Source: Virgibacillus sp. NKC19-16 (GTDB lineage: Bacteria > Bacillota > Bacilli > Bacillales > Amphibacillaceae). Taken from it: DNA of 64,000 nt. The stretch spans positions 3,592,001 to 3,656,000 of the forward strand of contig NZ_CP074373.1 in NCBI RefSeq assembly GCF_021560035.1, written 5' to 3'. This document shows positions 63,633 through 64,000 of this stretch, in pieces (the first letter of the stretch is position 1; every line of letters begins with the position of its first letter). A program made the translations under genes and the position numbers. The notes under the pieces are model-generated. The model searched no databases. It saw nothing but the letters and a program-made list of their open reading frames with translations, and was not told the DNA's origin.

Positions 63633-64000
63633 TATTCTCTTCTCCTAGACATAACCAACAGAATCACGCCAATCCCCAGCATGATCGTTGCGCTAGATGT
63701 AAATGGCAGGCCAAATACTTCTGCAGTTGCTCCTGATAGGCTAGATCCTGCTACCGAACCAAGGGAGAAGAAGGCGTAGAAAATACCATATGCTTTGCCC
63801 CGGTCAACCATTGATGATACCTCTGAGACAATCTGGTTCATCGAAGGAAATACGAGTGCGAATCCAATTCCGTAAATCACCATTAATAGAAAACTGACCC
63901 AAGGAATCGCCGTAAAGTTTAGGGAAAGGTGCACGAGTCCAATGACCGTCAGTCCTGTGATCACTAAATAAATGGGAGGAAATTTTTCATATATGGCATT
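63632..64000 (-). CDS. MFS transporter, C-terminal part (runs off window)
   Basis: This is the C-terminal third of a major facilitator permease. The frame is open to the window edge (the residues before MITGLTVIG read IYEKFPPIYLV) and ends in a basic tail SRRRE. Four hydrophobic helices are seen, with SLGSVAGSSLSGATAEVFG of the DHA1 drug-exporter kind. Function cannot be judged further. The gene ends at a dispersed repeat. Confidence 0.75.
   Translation of the reverse strand, partial: NAIYEKFPPIYLVITGLTVIGLVHLSLNFTAIPWVSFLLMVIYGIGFALVFPSMNQIVSEVSSMVDRGKAYGIFYAFFSLGSVAGSSLSGATAEVFGLPFTSSATIMLGIGVILLVMSRRRE

Overview
The window looks like chromosome of a low-GC, Gram-positive, spore-forming, salt-tolerant Bacillaceae (Virgibacillus/Oceanobacillus-like; the genus is an inference). 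The grounds are strong AGGAGG-type ribosome sites, many TTG/GTG starts, Bacillus families (Spx, GbsR, YdbS/YdbT, DesK/DesR, CYP152 peroxygenase, a DUF3231 coat-like protein, RlmN) and a marked osmoprotectant and sodium theme: two BCCT carriers, a carnitine-to-betaine operon, a betaine-binding lipoprotein, a GbsR regulator and a complete seven-gene Mrp antiporter. No rRNA, tRNA, CRISPR array or intact insertion sequence was seen.

Layout. 0-9 kb: an MFS exporter, a membrane-anchored Asp-box protein, an FMN reductase, Spx, and a quinone-stress operon (two ring-cleaving dioxygenases around a flavin reductase) behind a strong promoter with a palindromic operator; then an AAA ATPase and a 5'-truncated propeller gene. 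9-17.5 kb: a PadR/membrane-protein pair between two arrays of a 21-nt repeat, a class I ribonucleotide reductase operon (nrdE-flavodoxin-nrdF) under a cobalamin riboswitch and candidate NrdR boxes, and a LysR regulator divergent from gdhA. 17.7-28.7 kb: thioesterase, carnitine dehydrogenase and dehydrocarnitine-cleaving enzyme, divergent from a CaiT-like BCCT carrier; a DUF421 protein; a MurE-like ligase; a serine hydrolase; an orphan betaine-binding protein beside a 24-codon remnant of an osmoprotectant ATPase gene; gbsR. 28.8-35.7 kb: a plasmid-type ParM/ParR pair with centromere-like repeats, a large catalase, ydbST and a small HTH protein.

35.9-43.8 kb: a betaine-type BCCT gene lying between rlmN and a decayed copy of the rlmN 3' end, a degenerate 52-nt repeat, a frameshifted coding remnant, a luciferase-like oxidoreductase, a CYP152 P450, WrbA with an operator-like inverted repeat, and a small-multidrug-export protein. 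43.9-51.8 kb: mrpABCDEFG, divergent from a stand-alone KdpD-like universal stress protein, then a nitrilase-family amidase. 51.9-58.9 kb: many small genes, including a frameshifted DUF3231 gene, several small membrane proteins, a YrvL-like regulator, ASCH and GNAT proteins, a YutJ-like NADH dehydrogenase and a secreted protein built of six 28-residue repeats. 58.9-64 kb: chrA with its PadR regulator (apparent CTG start), the cold-sensing des-desK-desR unit with a DesR operator, and an MFS gene cut by the window edge.

The genes fit a cell that imports carnitine and betaine, turns carnitine into betaine, exports sodium through Mrp, adjusts membrane fluidity through Des, and handles quinone, peroxide and chromate stress. 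Short repeats recur just downstream of genes, and three loci carry broken gene copies (rlmN, the opu ATPase, the propeller gene), which points to local rearrangement.
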